Of a DNA stretch of 42,273 bases, positions 1 through 8,639 are shown in pieces. Source of the stretch: Actinomycetes bacterium (GTDB taxonomy: Bacteria; Actinomycetota; Aquicultoria; UBA3085; Oleimmundimicrobiaceae). The DNA lies in contig JAUWKI010000010.1 of the NCBI GenBank assembly GCA_030614255.1, forward strand, positions 1 to 42,273. The letters run 5' to 3'. Each line of letters begins with the position of its first letter. The stretch's first letter is position 1. A program made the position numbers and the translations under genes. The notes beneath the pieces were generated by a model. It made no database searches. It saw only the letters and a list, made by a program, of their open reading frames with translations, and was not told where the DNA came from.

Positions 1-120
1 ACACCTATAAACACAGTGGGCTTGTCTTCTGTTCTCCATAGTTCTTTATTATATCCCAACAAGAAGACTTAGGAGCCCGATACATCCCCGGACTTACGTC
101 CGCGGAATTTCTAGTGATAT
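1..120. other. Unassigned 5' edge with extended inverted repeat
   Basis: No protein is recognisable here. Bases 18-22 (GGGCT) can pair with 74-78 (AGCCC), and 24-30 (GTCTTCT) pairs perfectly with 62-68 (AGAAGAC), leaving a 31-base central bubble. A second small hairpin (CGGAC TTAC GTCCG) lies near 89-102. This rod-with-bubble shape is compatible with a small non-coding RNA cut by the window edge, on either strand, but I do not recognise a family. It could also be the remnant of an upstream gene. Confidence 0.3.
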
Positions 121-130
121 TAAAAAAAAA

Positions 131-147
131 TTGTACATTTTGCACAA
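131..147. promoter_or_regulatory. Imperfect palindrome, possible operator of the PucR-type gene
   Basis: TTGTACA-TTT-TGCACAA is an inverted repeat with one mismatch that overlaps the likely -35 region of the regulator gene starting at 213. Autoregulation through this site is an inference from position and symmetry only. Confidence 0.35.
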
Positions 148-166
148 ACAAAAAAAGGGGTATAAT
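140..166 (+). promoter_or_regulatory. Probable promoter of the PucR-type regulator gene
   Basis: A perfect -10 hexamer TATAAT (161-166) lies 15 bases after TTGCAC (140-145). The spacer is shorter than ideal. An AAGGAA ribosome site (197-202) then precedes the ATG at 213. Confidence 0.45.
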
Positions 167-212
167 TAAAAATCAAATCAATTTCTAAAATTTTGTAAGG
201 AATATAAACAAT

Positions 213-1085
213 ATGGAAAAACTCGATAAAGAAGAGCTAAGAGGCCAAAGAAAGAGCCACGAAGAAAGTTTGGCACACGATTTAATCATGGCACACGATG
301 AAACCGACCTTATCTCTTTGCAAATTCGAAGTCGCTTTCTGGATTTTGATCTCAGCAAACCCTTAACTGCAATTGTAATAGATTGGGCCCAACCGGAAGA
401 AGAACAGAATTTTCCACAAAATAAAGAGAAGCTATTGGAGCTACTCCATTCATTTTTCGAAGTATCGACTCATCTGGCTGCCATGGCCGGCTCCACAAAA
501 TCGATGATTTTAAAGACACTGCAGATGGCAGACGCCCCAATCATAGCTCTCAAAAAAAGGGGGCCTCTTCAAGAAAATCACCATATCGGAAACCTGTGTG
601 AACTGGGCCAGGCCTTACATCAATACATTTACGAAAAATTAAAACAAGATGTTGTGATAGGTTTGGGAAACTACTACGAAGGAAGTTTTTCAGCAAAGAA
701 ATCCTTCCGCGAAGCGACATTGGCGCTAGAACTCGGAAAGAATCTTGAGAGAGAGAAAAGAATTTTTCATATTACCAACTATTCTTTAATAAATCTATTC
801 TCAGCCATTCAAAGACCACAGAGAAAAGATTTTTTGTGGAGCACTTTAAAACCTTTGCAAAAGGAAGCTGGATTAATTAAAACGCTTGAGGTCTTTTTTG
901 AGGCAAATATGAACATGTCACTGGCTGCGGAAAAACTTTTTGCCCATAGAAACACGCTTATATATCGATTAAATAAAATCAAAAATTTAACGGGCCTCGA
1001 CCCTAAAAACTTCCATGATGCCACACGGCTCTATGTTGCCTTAAAACTCTACTATCTAGAAAAAGTACAAGCATTCATGGATTAG
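213..1085 (+). CDS. PucR/CdaR-family transcriptional regulator
   Basis: The 290-residue protein ends in the PucR-type helix-turn-helix (PF13556-like), roughly residues 225-285, recognisable by the run of residues MNMSLAAEKLFAHRNTLIYR followed by LNKIKNLTGLD. The middle (about 90-220) resembles the GGDEF-like segment of CdaR-type regulators; no clear sensor domain is seen at the N-terminus. Such proteins usually control uptake or catabolism of small metabolites, but the target here cannot be read from context: the neighbour is the convergent hyp operon. It is the only clear plus-strand protein gene. An AAGGAA site 10 bases upstream supports the ATG. Its stop codon overlaps the hypE stop by a few bases, so the two transcripts converge and must read into each other's ends. 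Confidence 0.85.
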   Translation: MEKLDKEELRGQRKSHEESLAHDLIMAHDETDLISLQIRSRFLDFDLSKPLTAIVIDWAQPEEEQNFPQNKEKLLELLHSFFEVSTHLAAMAGSTKSMILKTLQMADAPIIALKKRGPLQENHHIGNLCELGQALHQYIYEKLKQDVVIGLGNYYEGSFSAKKSFREATLALELGKNLEREKRIFHITNYSLINLFSAIQRPQRKDFLWSTLKPLQKEAGLIKTLEVFFEANMNMSLAAEKLFAHRNTLIYRLNKIKNLTGLDPKNFHDATRLYVALKLYYLEKVQAFMD

Positions 1086-2092
1086 CAGATACGAGGAAGT
1101 TGTTCACCTACAAGCACATCTATTATTCTTCTTGCACCAAGAAGAGTTTTTAATAATACTTTCCCCTTTGGAGACTCAACGATTTCACCAATAATTTGTG
1201 AATCTCTACCATATTTATTTTTTCTTATTGCCTCGAGTACTTTTTCAGTATCGGCGACATCAACCACGGCAATCAACTTGCCCTCGTTGGCAACATAGAG
1301 GGGATCAAACCCCAACATTTCGCACGCCCCTCCGACTCCTTCTTTCACCGGTATTTTTTCCTCTTCAATACAGATACTCACACCAGATTGCTTTGCAATT
1401 TCATTTAATATCGTTGCTAATCCGCCGCGCGTTGGGTCTCTTAAACACCTTATCTCTTTGCTTACCCGGAGCATGTCTTGAACAAGATGATTTAAGGGGG
1501 AACAATCGCTTTTTAAGCCAGTCTTAAATTCCAAACCTTCTCTCTGGCTCATTATGGCAATCCCATGATCACCAATTGTCCCAGAGAGAATTACTTTATC
1601 TCCCACTTTGGCATTCGAGCCAGATATATCTATGCCAGGTTCGATTAACCCTATGCCCGCTGTATTTATAAATATCTTATCCGCGCTCCCTTTCTCCACT
1701 ACCTTAGTGTCGCCCGTAACGATTTCGACACCTGCCTCCTCAGCAGCCTTTCTCATAGAGCCGGTAATTTTTTTTAAGTCATCAACGGGAAATCCTTCTT
1801 CTATCACAAAAGCAGCACTTATATACTTAGGAACCGCTCCACTCATGGAAATATCATTCACCGTCCCACAGATGGCCAACTTACCTATGTCTCCCCCATT
1901 AAAAAAAATCGGGTTAACCACATAAGAATCTGTAGTAAAGGCAACCTTTACGCCATTAAGATTTAAAGTTGCCATATCATCTAATTTTTCCAAGATGGGA
2001 TTTCTAAAATCTTTTAAGAAGATATTTTTTAATAAATCGCTGCTTAATTTTCCGCCACTTCCGTGGGCAAGAATTATCTTATCTTGATTCAT
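1082..2092 (-). CDS. hypE: Hydrogenase maturation protein HypE
   Basis: HypE dehydrates the thiocarboxamide placed on its C-terminal cysteine by HypF to a thiocyanate, the source of the CN ligands of the NiFe active site. The protein (336 residues from the chosen start) has the AIR-synthase-like N-terminal fold, with HGSGGKLS near the start, FTTDSYVV and the glycine-rich RDPTRGGLATILNE segment. It ends in the diagnostic PRIC, whose final cysteine carries the ligand. The ATG at 2092 is chosen because GGAGG lies 9 bases upstream; the GTG at 2098 is too close to that site. It is last of hypF-hypC-hypD-hypE but is separated from hypD by about 310 bases of repeat-rich DNA, so it may have its own promoter. 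Confidence 0.95.
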   Translation of the reverse strand: MNQDKIILAHGSGGKLSSDLLKNIFLKDFRNPILEKLDDMATLNLNGVKVAFTTDSYVVNPIFFNGGDIGKLAICGTVNDISMSGAVPKYISAAFVIEEGFPVDDLKKITGSMRKAAEEAGVEIVTGDTKVVEKGSADKIFINTAGIGLIEPGIDISGSNAKVGDKVILSGTIGDHGIAIMSQREGLEFKTGLKSDCSPLNHLVQDMLRVSKEIRCLRDPTRGGLATILNEIAKQSGVSICIEEEKIPVKEGVGGACEMLGFDPLYVANEGKLIAVVDVADTEKVLEAIRKNKYGRDSQIIGEIVESPKGKVLLKTLLGARRIIDVLVGEQLPRIC

Positions 2093-2098
2093 TTTCAC

Positions 2099-2405
2099 TT
2101 TCCTCCGCTAGTTTGTCAGTTGGTTTCTTGGTTTGCTTATTTTTCCAACCCCAAGCTCCCCGCTCTTTTAATTGAGTTGAATTAAAAACTAAAAAATAAA
2201 AATGAAAAACCATATAGAAAAATTTAAAATGGAACAAAATTCTTAAAAAGACTGTCTAAAAACTTTTTAATTCTAAAACATCGTTTTACATTCTTTCGTA
2301 AGACCAGTTACTGGCATTCTCCGTTTTTCATTTACTTATTTACTATCTGCCATTAGCCATACGCTATCTGCTATCTGCTATCTGCCATTAGCCATCTGCC
2401 ATAAG
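2099..2405. repeat. hypD-hypE spacer with degenerate tandem words
   Basis: The right part (about 2343-2422) is a chain of words such as CTATCTGC, CATTAGCC and CATCTGCCATAAGC. The same words recur at 25265-25340 and 42120-42160. The chain runs into the hypD reading frame, so the last residues of HypD (ADGV) are encoded by repeat. The left part is AT-rich with no open frame. A convincing terminator or promoter is not visible. Confidence 0.6.
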
Positions 2406-3503
2406 CTATACGCCATCTGCTACTTCCCCATACCTATAATAAGCCGCGCAGCTCCCTTCGGTCGAAACCATACAAGGCCCTACGGGGTTTTCTGGAGTAC
2501 ATGCTTTCCCAAAAAGTTTGCAGTCGCAAGGAAGCTTAACCCCACGCAAAATCTCCCCGCAGCTGCACCCCACCGGCTCTTTAGTGGGAGGAACATCCAC
2601 ATCAAATATTTTGCTTGCATCGAACCCTTCGAAATTGGTGCGAAGAGAAAGACCGCTTTCCGGAATCACTCCGATGCCCCTCCACTCCGCATCACACACT
2701 TCAAAAACCTTTTTCATTACTTCCTGGGCCTTTGTGTTTCCGAGGGAACTTACTCCTCGCTTATATCCTATCTCCACCTTTGCTTCTCCATTCTCCACTT
2801 GTTTTACCAACATGGATATAGACTGCAAAATATCAATCGGCTCAAAACCTGTTATCACACAAGGGATTTTGTAATCTTTTGCGATAAATTCATAGGGCTT
2901 ACTGCCGATAACCACACTCACATGACCGGGGCAAATAAAACCATCGAGTTTCACTTCGCCCAGACTTAAAAGTGCGGCCATCGCTGGAGGCACCAGCTTA
3001 TGAACACTATAGATAAAGTAATTCTCAATGTCCCGTTTCTGTGCTTCCAGAATCGAAAGCGCAATTGTTGGAGCCGTCGTCTCAAACCCAACGGCAAAAA
3101 AGACCACCTTTCTATCGGGATTATTTTTGGCAATCTTTAAAGCATCAAAGGTGGAGTAGACTACTCTTATATCGGCTCCATCTGCCTTTTTTTCCGCAAG
3201 ATTCGAATAAGAACCGGGCACTTTCATCATATCCCCAAAAGTTGTGAAGATAACATCTGACCTCTCGGCAATAGCTATAGCTTTATCTATATCTCTATTC
3301 GCCGTAACACAGACAGGGCAACCAGGTCCAGAAAGAAGAGAGACATGTTCAGGCAGAACTTGCCTAATTCCGCTCTTTGAAATGGATACGGTGTGCGTTC
3401 CACAAACCTCCATAAAATTAACTGGTTTTTTAGAAAACTCTTTTATTTCTTCTATTAATTTCTTGGCCACGGCTGGATTTCTATATTCGCTAATATATTT
3501 CAT
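2406..3503 (-). CDS. hypD: Hydrogenase maturation protein HypD
   Basis: HypD is the iron-sulfur scaffold on which, with HypC, the Fe(CN)2CO unit of NiFe hydrogenases is assembled. The family signature is complete: FMEVCGTHT near residues 35-43, LSGPGCPVCVT, the FGDMMKVPG motif, GFETTAPT, CPGHVSVVIG, and the C-terminal cysteine cluster (GCSCGEILRG, PCDCKLFG, CTPENPVGPCMVS). Length (365 residues) is normal. The ATG at 3503 is preferred over GTG at 3512; either way the start overlaps the end of hypC, indicating translational coupling. The last few residues come from an intergenic repeat that has merged with the 3' end. Confidence 0.95.
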   Translation of the reverse strand: MKYISEYRNPAVAKKLIEEIKEFSKKPVNFMEVCGTHTVSISKSGIRQVLPEHVSLLSGPGCPVCVTANRDIDKAIAIAERSDVIFTTFGDMMKVPGSYSNLAEKKADGADIRVVYSTFDALKIAKNNPDRKVVFFAVGFETTAPTIALSILEAQKRDIENYFIYSVHKLVPPAMAALLSLGEVKLDGFICPGHVSVVIGSKPYEFIAKDYKIPCVITGFEPIDILQSISMLVKQVENGEAKVEIGYKRGVSSLGNTKAQEVMKKVFEVCDAEWRGIGVIPESGLSLRTNFEGFDASKIFDVDVPPTKEPVGCSCGEILRGVKLPCDCKLFGKACTPENPVGPCMVSTEGSCAAYYRYGEVADGV

Positions 3504-3747
3504 CGTTCTCACTTAACTTCGCAATTTCGTCAAGTTCTTGTATCTCCTCAAAGAGCTTCATCATCTCTTTGGCTCCTTCTTCATCTATCTTGTTAATCGC
3601 GTAGCCGGCATGAACGAGAACATATTCACCAATTTTGACATCGGAAACCAGTTGAAGACCAACCTCTGTTTCAATACCTCCAATTTCCACATCAGCCATG
3701 TCTGAATCTTTTAGCCGGACAACTTTCCCTGGTACAGCTAGACACAT
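3490..3747 (-). CDS. hypC: Hydrogenase maturation chaperone HypC
   Basis: Small (85 residues) HypC/HybG/HupF chaperone. It begins MCLAVPGKVV; the N-terminal Cys2 exposed after Met removal binds the iron of the Fe(CN)2CO precursor and later the hydrogenase large subunit. The DVEIGG and GEYVLVHAGYAINKID blocks are typical. AGGAGG lies 9 bases before the ATG. It sits between hypF and hypD with an 11-base gap to hypF and an overlap with hypD, as in many hyp operons. Confidence 0.95.
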   Translation of the reverse strand: MCLAVPGKVVRLKDSDMADVEIGGIETEVGLQLVSDVKIGEYVLVHAGYAINKIDEEGAKEMMKLFEEIQELDEIAKLSENDEIY

Positions 3748-3758
3748 AAATAACCCTC

Positions 3759-6074
3759 CTAAACAGAAAAATTTGCAATGATCGCTTGACCCAAAGAGAT
3801 GCCACCGTCATTGCAAGGCACCTTTCTCTGAAAATATACTTCAAAGCTCTTATAGCGTAACTCTCGCATAAGTTTATTACTAAGCAATAAATTTTGGAAG
3901 ACCCCACCGCTCAAAGCCACCTTATCTATCCCTTCTTCTTCTCTCAGCTTGTTGCAAACAGCAATCACGAAAGCAGCGACGGTGTTGTGAAATTTTGCGG
4001 ATATTTCTGAATTTGATAGACCAATTTTTAAATCGTCAATCACTCCTTCAATAATAGGCTTAGTATCCACGATTAGCAAAGGTGACTGTGATTTTTCCGA
4101 ATCTTCTTCCAATTTAAAATCGTACTTCTCGTCAACATCTGCTTGCGCAACCATTTCCAGTTCTATGGCCGCTTGACCTTCATAATCGACTACATCACGT
4201 ATGCCCATAAGTGCAGAAACTGCATCAAAAAGGCGACCGCAGCTTGATGTCATGGGAGAGTTCAGACCTTTCTCGATTTGAATCCTGATATTTTTAAGCT
4301 CGATTTCATCTAGTCTCTTTAAAAAATCTATATCAAGTTCCTCGAATTCACTCTCAAAAAAGCTACATAGATATCCCAAGGCCATCCTGTAGGGCTTCTT
4401 TATGGCTCCCTCTCCACCCGGCATGGGCACATAGCGAAGATGGGCACATCTCTCAAAGCCCCTCCAGTCGGCAACCAAAAATTCTCCTCCCCAAATTGTC
4501 CCATCGGTACCATAACCCGTCCCGTCGAAAGAGACACCGATGACTTTATCCTCGATGCCATTTTCTACCATACAACTTACTATATGTGCATGGTGATGCT
4601 GAACCCCTACAAACTTTGTGTTTTCTAGAGATTTCGCAAATTTAGTCGAAAGATAATCGGGGTGAAGATCGTGGGCAATGATTTCCGGCTCAATTCTAAA
4701 CATCCTTTTATAAAGTGCCAGCGTCTCCTCAAAATGCTCGAGGGTATCTAAGTTTTCCATATCACCGATGTGTTGACTTACAAAAGCATATTTCTCTTTC
4801 GTCAAGCAGAATGTATTTTTCAACTCTGGTCCACAGGCAAGAATCGGTTTTGACTCAAAGGGCAAATATATCGGAAAAGGAGCATAGCCCCTGGCTCGCC
4901 TAATCATAGCTTCCTCTCCATTTAAAACTCTTACTACTGAATCATCATATCTAGAACATATATCCCTATCATGTAACACAAAATAATCAGCGATATTGCC
5001 CAGTCTGTGCATGGCCTCCTCGTTTTCAAAAGCAATAGGCTCCTCGCTCAAATTGCCGCTCGTCATGACCAAAACCATGTTCGACTCTCTCAAGAGTAGA
5101 CAATGAAGAGGGGTATAAGGAAGCATTACCCCAAGATAATCATTATTCGGAGCGACCGAATCGGAGATGGTTGGGTCGGAAAGTTTCTTTAAAAGAACTA
5201 TCGGCTTCTGAGGAGTCAAAAGTAATTTTTCTTCCTCCTCGCTAACTGAGCAATGTTTTTTGACCGCATCGATATCCGACACCATGACCGCCAGTGGCTT
5301 GCCATGACGCCTTTTTCTCTTCCTCAGTGTGGTGACCGCCTCATCATTTTCCGCATCGCAAGCGAGATGAAATCCACCCAAACCTTTGATGGCAACGATG
5401 TATCCTTCTCGAAGTAACTCTATTGTTTCCTTAATTGGGTCATCAGAATTAATTTTTTCACTACCAACTCCTAACTCCCGACTCCTCACTAGTGTGAGCT
5501 TGGGGCCGCAATCTGCACAAGCATTGGGTTGCGCGTGAAATCTGCGGCTGGCAGGGTTCTCGTACTCAGCTCTACAACACTCACACATCTTAAACTTCTT
5601 CATCGTGGTCTTTTCCCTGTCATAAGGAATGTCTTCGATTATGGTAAACCGAGGCCCACAGTTGGTGCAATTTATAAAGGGATAACGGTAACGCCTATCT
5701 TTTGGCTCAAACATCTCTTGCAAGCAATCGTCGCAGATACTTATATCGGGAGAGATTAATAGAAATTTCTCATCCTCTTCCAGGCTCGACTTGATAATAA
5801 AAGATTCATAGCCAACAAGAGGCAATAACTTATATTCAAGACTCTCTATACATGCAAGAGGAGGAGCTTTTGTTTTAATTGCCTCAATAAAATCGTCAAT
5901 ATTTGCCGAAGAGCCTTCAACTTCTACAACAACGCCTTTAGATGAGTTTAAGACCCATCCATTTAAGGAAAGATTGTGTGCAAGCTGGTAGATAAAAGGT
6001 CTGAAGCCAACGCCTTGAACAACGCCTTTGATAAGCAGTCTTGCTCTTTGGGTAGGTAAAACCATTCTGGCCAT
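3759..6074 (-). CDS. hypF: Carbamoyltransferase HypF
   Basis: HypF makes carbamoyl-adenylate from carbamoyl phosphate and transfers the carbamoyl group to HypE. All domains are visible in order: acylphosphatase (about 10-95, GVVQGVGFRPFIYQLA), two zinc-finger-like Cys4 units (CDDC...CTNC at about 115-135 and CECC...CADC at about 164-190), a YrdC/Sua5 domain (about 215-390, with KGLGGFHLACDA) and a Kae1-like domain with the metal-binding VGVQHHHAHIVSCM. Length 771 fits the family. No good ribosome site precedes ATG 6074; ATG 6065 is an alternative. The linker between the second zinc unit and YrdC carries RSRELGVGSEK, encoded by an ACTCCCGACTCC-type repeat also found in intergenic DNA. No hypA, hypB or hydrogenase subunits are in the window. 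Confidence 0.95.
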   Translation of the reverse strand: MARMVLPTQRARLLIKGVVQGVGFRPFIYQLAHNLSLNGWVLNSSKGVVVEVEGSSANIDDFIEAIKTKAPPLACIESLEYKLLPLVGYESFIIKSSLEEDEKFLLISPDISICDDCLQEMFEPKDRRYRYPFINCTNCGPRFTIIEDIPYDREKTTMKKFKMCECCRAEYENPASRRFHAQPNACADCGPKLTLVRSRELGVGSEKINSDDPIKETIELLREGYIVAIKGLGGFHLACDAENDEAVTTLRKRKRRHGKPLAVMVSDIDAVKKHCSVSEEEEKLLLTPQKPIVLLKKLSDPTISDSVAPNNDYLGVMLPYTPLHCLLLRESNMVLVMTSGNLSEEPIAFENEEAMHRLGNIADYFVLHDRDICSRYDDSVVRVLNGEEAMIRRARGYAPFPIYLPFESKPILACGPELKNTFCLTKEKYAFVSQHIGDMENLDTLEHFEETLALYKRMFRIEPEIIAHDLHPDYLSTKFAKSLENTKFVGVQHHHAHIVSCMVENGIEDKVIGVSFDGTGYGTDGTIWGGEFLVADWRGFERCAHLRYVPMPGGEGAIKKPYRMALGYLCSFFESEFEELDIDFLKRLDEIELKNIRIQIEKGLNSPMTSSCGRLFDAVSALMGIRDVVDYEGQAAIELEMVAQADVDEKYDFKLEEDSEKSQSPLLIVDTKPIIEGVIDDLKIGLSNSEISAKFHNTVAAFVIAVCNKLREEEGIDKVALSGGVFQNLLLSNKLMRELRYKSFEVYFQRKVPCNDGGISLGQAIIANFSV
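5463..5490. repeat. ACTCCCGACTCC-type repeat inside hypF
   Basis: Words CCAACTCCTAACTCCCGACT and TCCTCACT resemble intergenic repeats at 25170-25200, 31138-31170 and 42078-42095. Here they stay in frame and lengthen the variable linker between the zinc-finger and YrdC parts of HypF. Confidence 0.6.
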
Positions 6075-6174
6075 AATTGAAAATTTTAGCAGGTTCTCAT
6101 CGAAAAAACTACGAGGGACAAAAAATCAAACCCCAAACAACCTCTTTACCAAGATGTAACTATTTCTTTACAAT

Positions 6175-8433
6175 TTACCAATCGAACTTAGACGGTCTCC
6201 AGATGGTATATCTAACTCTTCTCAACCAGCTAATATGCTTTGGTATGCCCCTTCTTATCACGATAACAGAACTTTTTACTCTTTCAACAACCTCATCGGA
6301 TATCGAACCGAAAACGATACTTTTAAATACCCAGTCTCCAGAAGCGGATATTACCAAAAGATCAAATTTTTCCGTCTCACGAACTATTTCATCTACCAAT
6401 TTTAAACTCTTTCGAGCTGCTACATCGGCAAAAACACTACAGTTGCTGGCAAGTTTCTTTTGATATTCTTCAATGGTCTTAACTTCTTCCTTGTTGGCGC
6501 GGGGATTTATCACCCTAAAAAAAGTAATTTTAGCACCTAAAAATTCTGCGACGGTGTTGGCAACGGATACGGTAAACTCGGCATATGGTCCAATTGGTGT
6601 CGACACCAACATATTCTTTATCTTTTTTCCCCCTCCATCTTTAAATACAACAACATCACAGAAGGCATGCTGCATAATCCATCCCAACACGTTCTCTAAA
6701 GTTTCAATCTTTCCCAGCTCTTCAATATGTTCAGTGATTATTAAATTGCAACTCTCCTCTTTAATAACTTCCAAGATACGCCGCTTTGAGATATGGGTAG
6801 AAATCGCCTTCCCTTCGGCTCCTACTCCCATCTTTTGACAATGTCTCTCAACCTGAACTAGCATCTTATCAGCCCTTCTCGAACCACTCCCAAATACGGT
6901 TCTCAAGAAACGGAAGATTTTTGGAGGAGAAGGTTCCACCACTTTTACAGCCAATATCGTTCCCTTATTCCTTTTGGCGATTGAGCACGCTATGGAGATA
7001 AGGTTTTTGTTAAATTTTGAGCCTCTTAGAAGAAGTAAAACTTTATAACTTTCTCCATCCTTCTCATTTTCCAAGCCATCGGCAAAACCATTTGCTTTCC
7101 ACAGAGCCATCTTGGTCTTAATGGTTCTGGAAATATCCGAAGCCACGCTTTTGTTCTCGGTTCTATCCCTCCAAAGGTAGTACCAACCCAAACCACCCAC
7201 AAAGAATAAAACACAAACAATAGTCGGCATTAACCCCATCGCCGGCACTAAAGCCAAAGAGGAGAATAGCCCAAGAATTTGCACAAAAGGATAGCCGGGC
7301 GACCTAAATGAGGGTTTAAACCAGAGGGGTTTATTGTGCCTTATTAACATCACCGAAATATTGATTAGACCAAAGATTATCAGGTTAAAAGCACTTCCCA
7401 GCTTCACTAATCCCATAACATCAACGAAAATAACCAACAAAATCATTGCCCCTGCAGTTACTAAGATTGATTTATATGGTGTGTGAAATCTCTCGTGAAC
7501 TTCGCTTAACCACTCCGGCAGCAATCCATCCCTGCCCATTGCAAAAAGGTACCGTGGCGAACACAAAATAACGGCATTACCCGTCGAAATAGTTGCCAAA
7601 AGACCGGCAAAAACCAAAACCGCCATGCCGGTATTACCCATAAAAATCCTGGCTGCATCCACAACCGGTGTATCTGTCTTTGCAAAGAAACCGTGGGGAG
7701 CAACGCCCGCAACCACAAACATTATCAAAACATAAAGAACGATAATCAAAACCGTAGACAAAATGATGGCCTTAGGAATAGTCTCTCGGGGACTTTCTAT
7801 CTCCTCTGCGATTGCCAAAATTTTAATAAGCCCAACATAGGAAACAAAAACCAGACCAGCTACGGCAAATACTGAACCCCAACCATAGGGGATAAAGGGT
7901 TCATAGTAAGAAAAGTTAACCTCCGAAAGACCCCAACCAGTAAAAACAGATAGGATAATAAGTAAACTAGCCACTATTAAGACTTGAGCCATTCCGCTCT
8001 CTTTTGCCCCGAGGATATTTATGAAGGCTAGAAAGATAATTGCCACAACTGCTGTAATAGTTATTGAAACCGGAGCAAAAACCGCAAAATAATAGGCGAA
8101 GCCGACCACCGCAAAAGAGCCCTTCAAAACCAACCCCACCCAACTCCCCCAACCAGCTACAGAGCCAAGTGCCGGCCCCAAACTCCGATTGATAATGTGG
8201 TAACTCCCCCCGGCTTTGGGCATTCCAGATACAAGCTCACTTGCAGACAAAGCGGTGGTTAGAGCCACGAATCCCGCTATAGCAAAAGAAATTATCGCTC
8301 CGGAGCCTGCTTTTGCCATCGCAATCCCGGGAAGTACAAAAATGCCCGCTCCTATCATCGTTCCCATACTTACAGAAACGGCAGACAAAAAACTTACATT
8401 TCGTTTGAGCTTTTTCCCAATAGTATTCTTCAT
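6175..8433 (-). CDS. APC-family amino acid permease with two C-terminal UspA domains
   Basis: The N-terminal about 430 residues form an APC-superfamily transporter with about 12 hydrophobic segments; the first carries the family glycine motif SVSMGTMIGAGIFVLPGIA, and MPKAGGSYHIINRSLGP follows. The rest (about 445-590 and 600-730) reads as two universal-stress-protein domains, with strand-like starts YKVLLLL and KNMLVST and ends CDVVVFK and SSVIVIRRG. Permease-USP fusions are known in bacteria and archaea; the cytoplasmic USP parts are thought to regulate transport. Substrate cannot be told. A weak GGAG site lies about 13 bases before the ATG. It follows a possible terminator, so it is probably its own unit, and lies upstream of hypF by about 100 bases. 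Confidence 0.9.
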   Translation of the reverse strand: MKNTIGKKLKRNVSFLSAVSVSMGTMIGAGIFVLPGIAMAKAGSGAIISFAIAGFVALTTALSASELVSGMPKAGGSYHIINRSLGPALGSVAGWGSWVGLVLKGSFAVVGFAYYFAVFAPVSITITAVVAIIFLAFINILGAKESGMAQVLIVASLLIILSVFTGWGLSEVNFSYYEPFIPYGWGSVFAVAGLVFVSYVGLIKILAIAEEIESPRETIPKAIILSTVLIIVLYVLIMFVVAGVAPHGFFAKTDTPVVDAARIFMGNTGMAVLVFAGLLATISTGNAVILCSPRYLFAMGRDGLLPEWLSEVHERFHTPYKSILVTAGAMILLVIFVDVMGLVKLGSAFNLIIFGLINISVMLIRHNKPLWFKPSFRSPGYPFVQILGLFSSLALVPAMGLMPTIVCVLFFVGGLGWYYLWRDRTENKSVASDISRTIKTKMALWKANGFADGLENEKDGESYKVLLLLRGSKFNKNLISIACSIAKRNKGTILAVKVVEPSPPKIFRFLRTVFGSGSRRADKMLVQVERHCQKMGVGAEGKAISTHISKRRILEVIKEESCNLIITEHIEELGKIETLENVLGWIMQHAFCDVVVFKDGGGKKIKNMLVSTPIGPYAEFTVSVANTVAEFLGAKITFFRVINPRANKEEVKTIEEYQKKLASNCSVFADVAARKSLKLVDEIVRETEKFDLLVISASGDWVFKSIVFGSISDEVVERVKSSVIVIRRGIPKHISWLRRVRYTIWRPSKFDW

Positions 8434-8536
8434 AAGAACACATTAACTCCAACAATGCTTTTGGGTCCTTATTGATAAGCAATTAAGCTAATTAATATAT
8501 TTTAACAAAAGGGCTTACGTCAATAATAACAGCTCT

Positions 8537-8575
8537 AAAAAAAACAAGAAAACCAGAACAAAAACTTGCCCTGGT
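8537..8575 (-). terminator. Weak terminator candidate after the DUF89 gene
   Basis: On the minus strand ACCAG (8571-8575) and CTGGT (8552-8556) can pair around a long loop and are followed by a T-rich tract ending in eight T (8544-8537). The stem is only 5 bp, so this is tentative. It would separate the Fur-controlled gene group from the permease. Confidence 0.35.
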
Positions 8576-8639
8576 AAACTATTTTTAAGCGCTATATTTT
8601 ATGCCTATTTTAAAATTCCTGACCCGTTAATCCAAAGGA

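Noticed and set aside
1082-2092. Selenophosphate synthetase or PurM instead of HypE
   Set aside because: Same superfamily, but the C-terminal PRIC and hypF-C-D context identify HypE.
7506-8152. Other-frame open frames inside the permease gene
   Set aside because: They overlap the conserved transporter in other frames and have no homology or ribosome sites.
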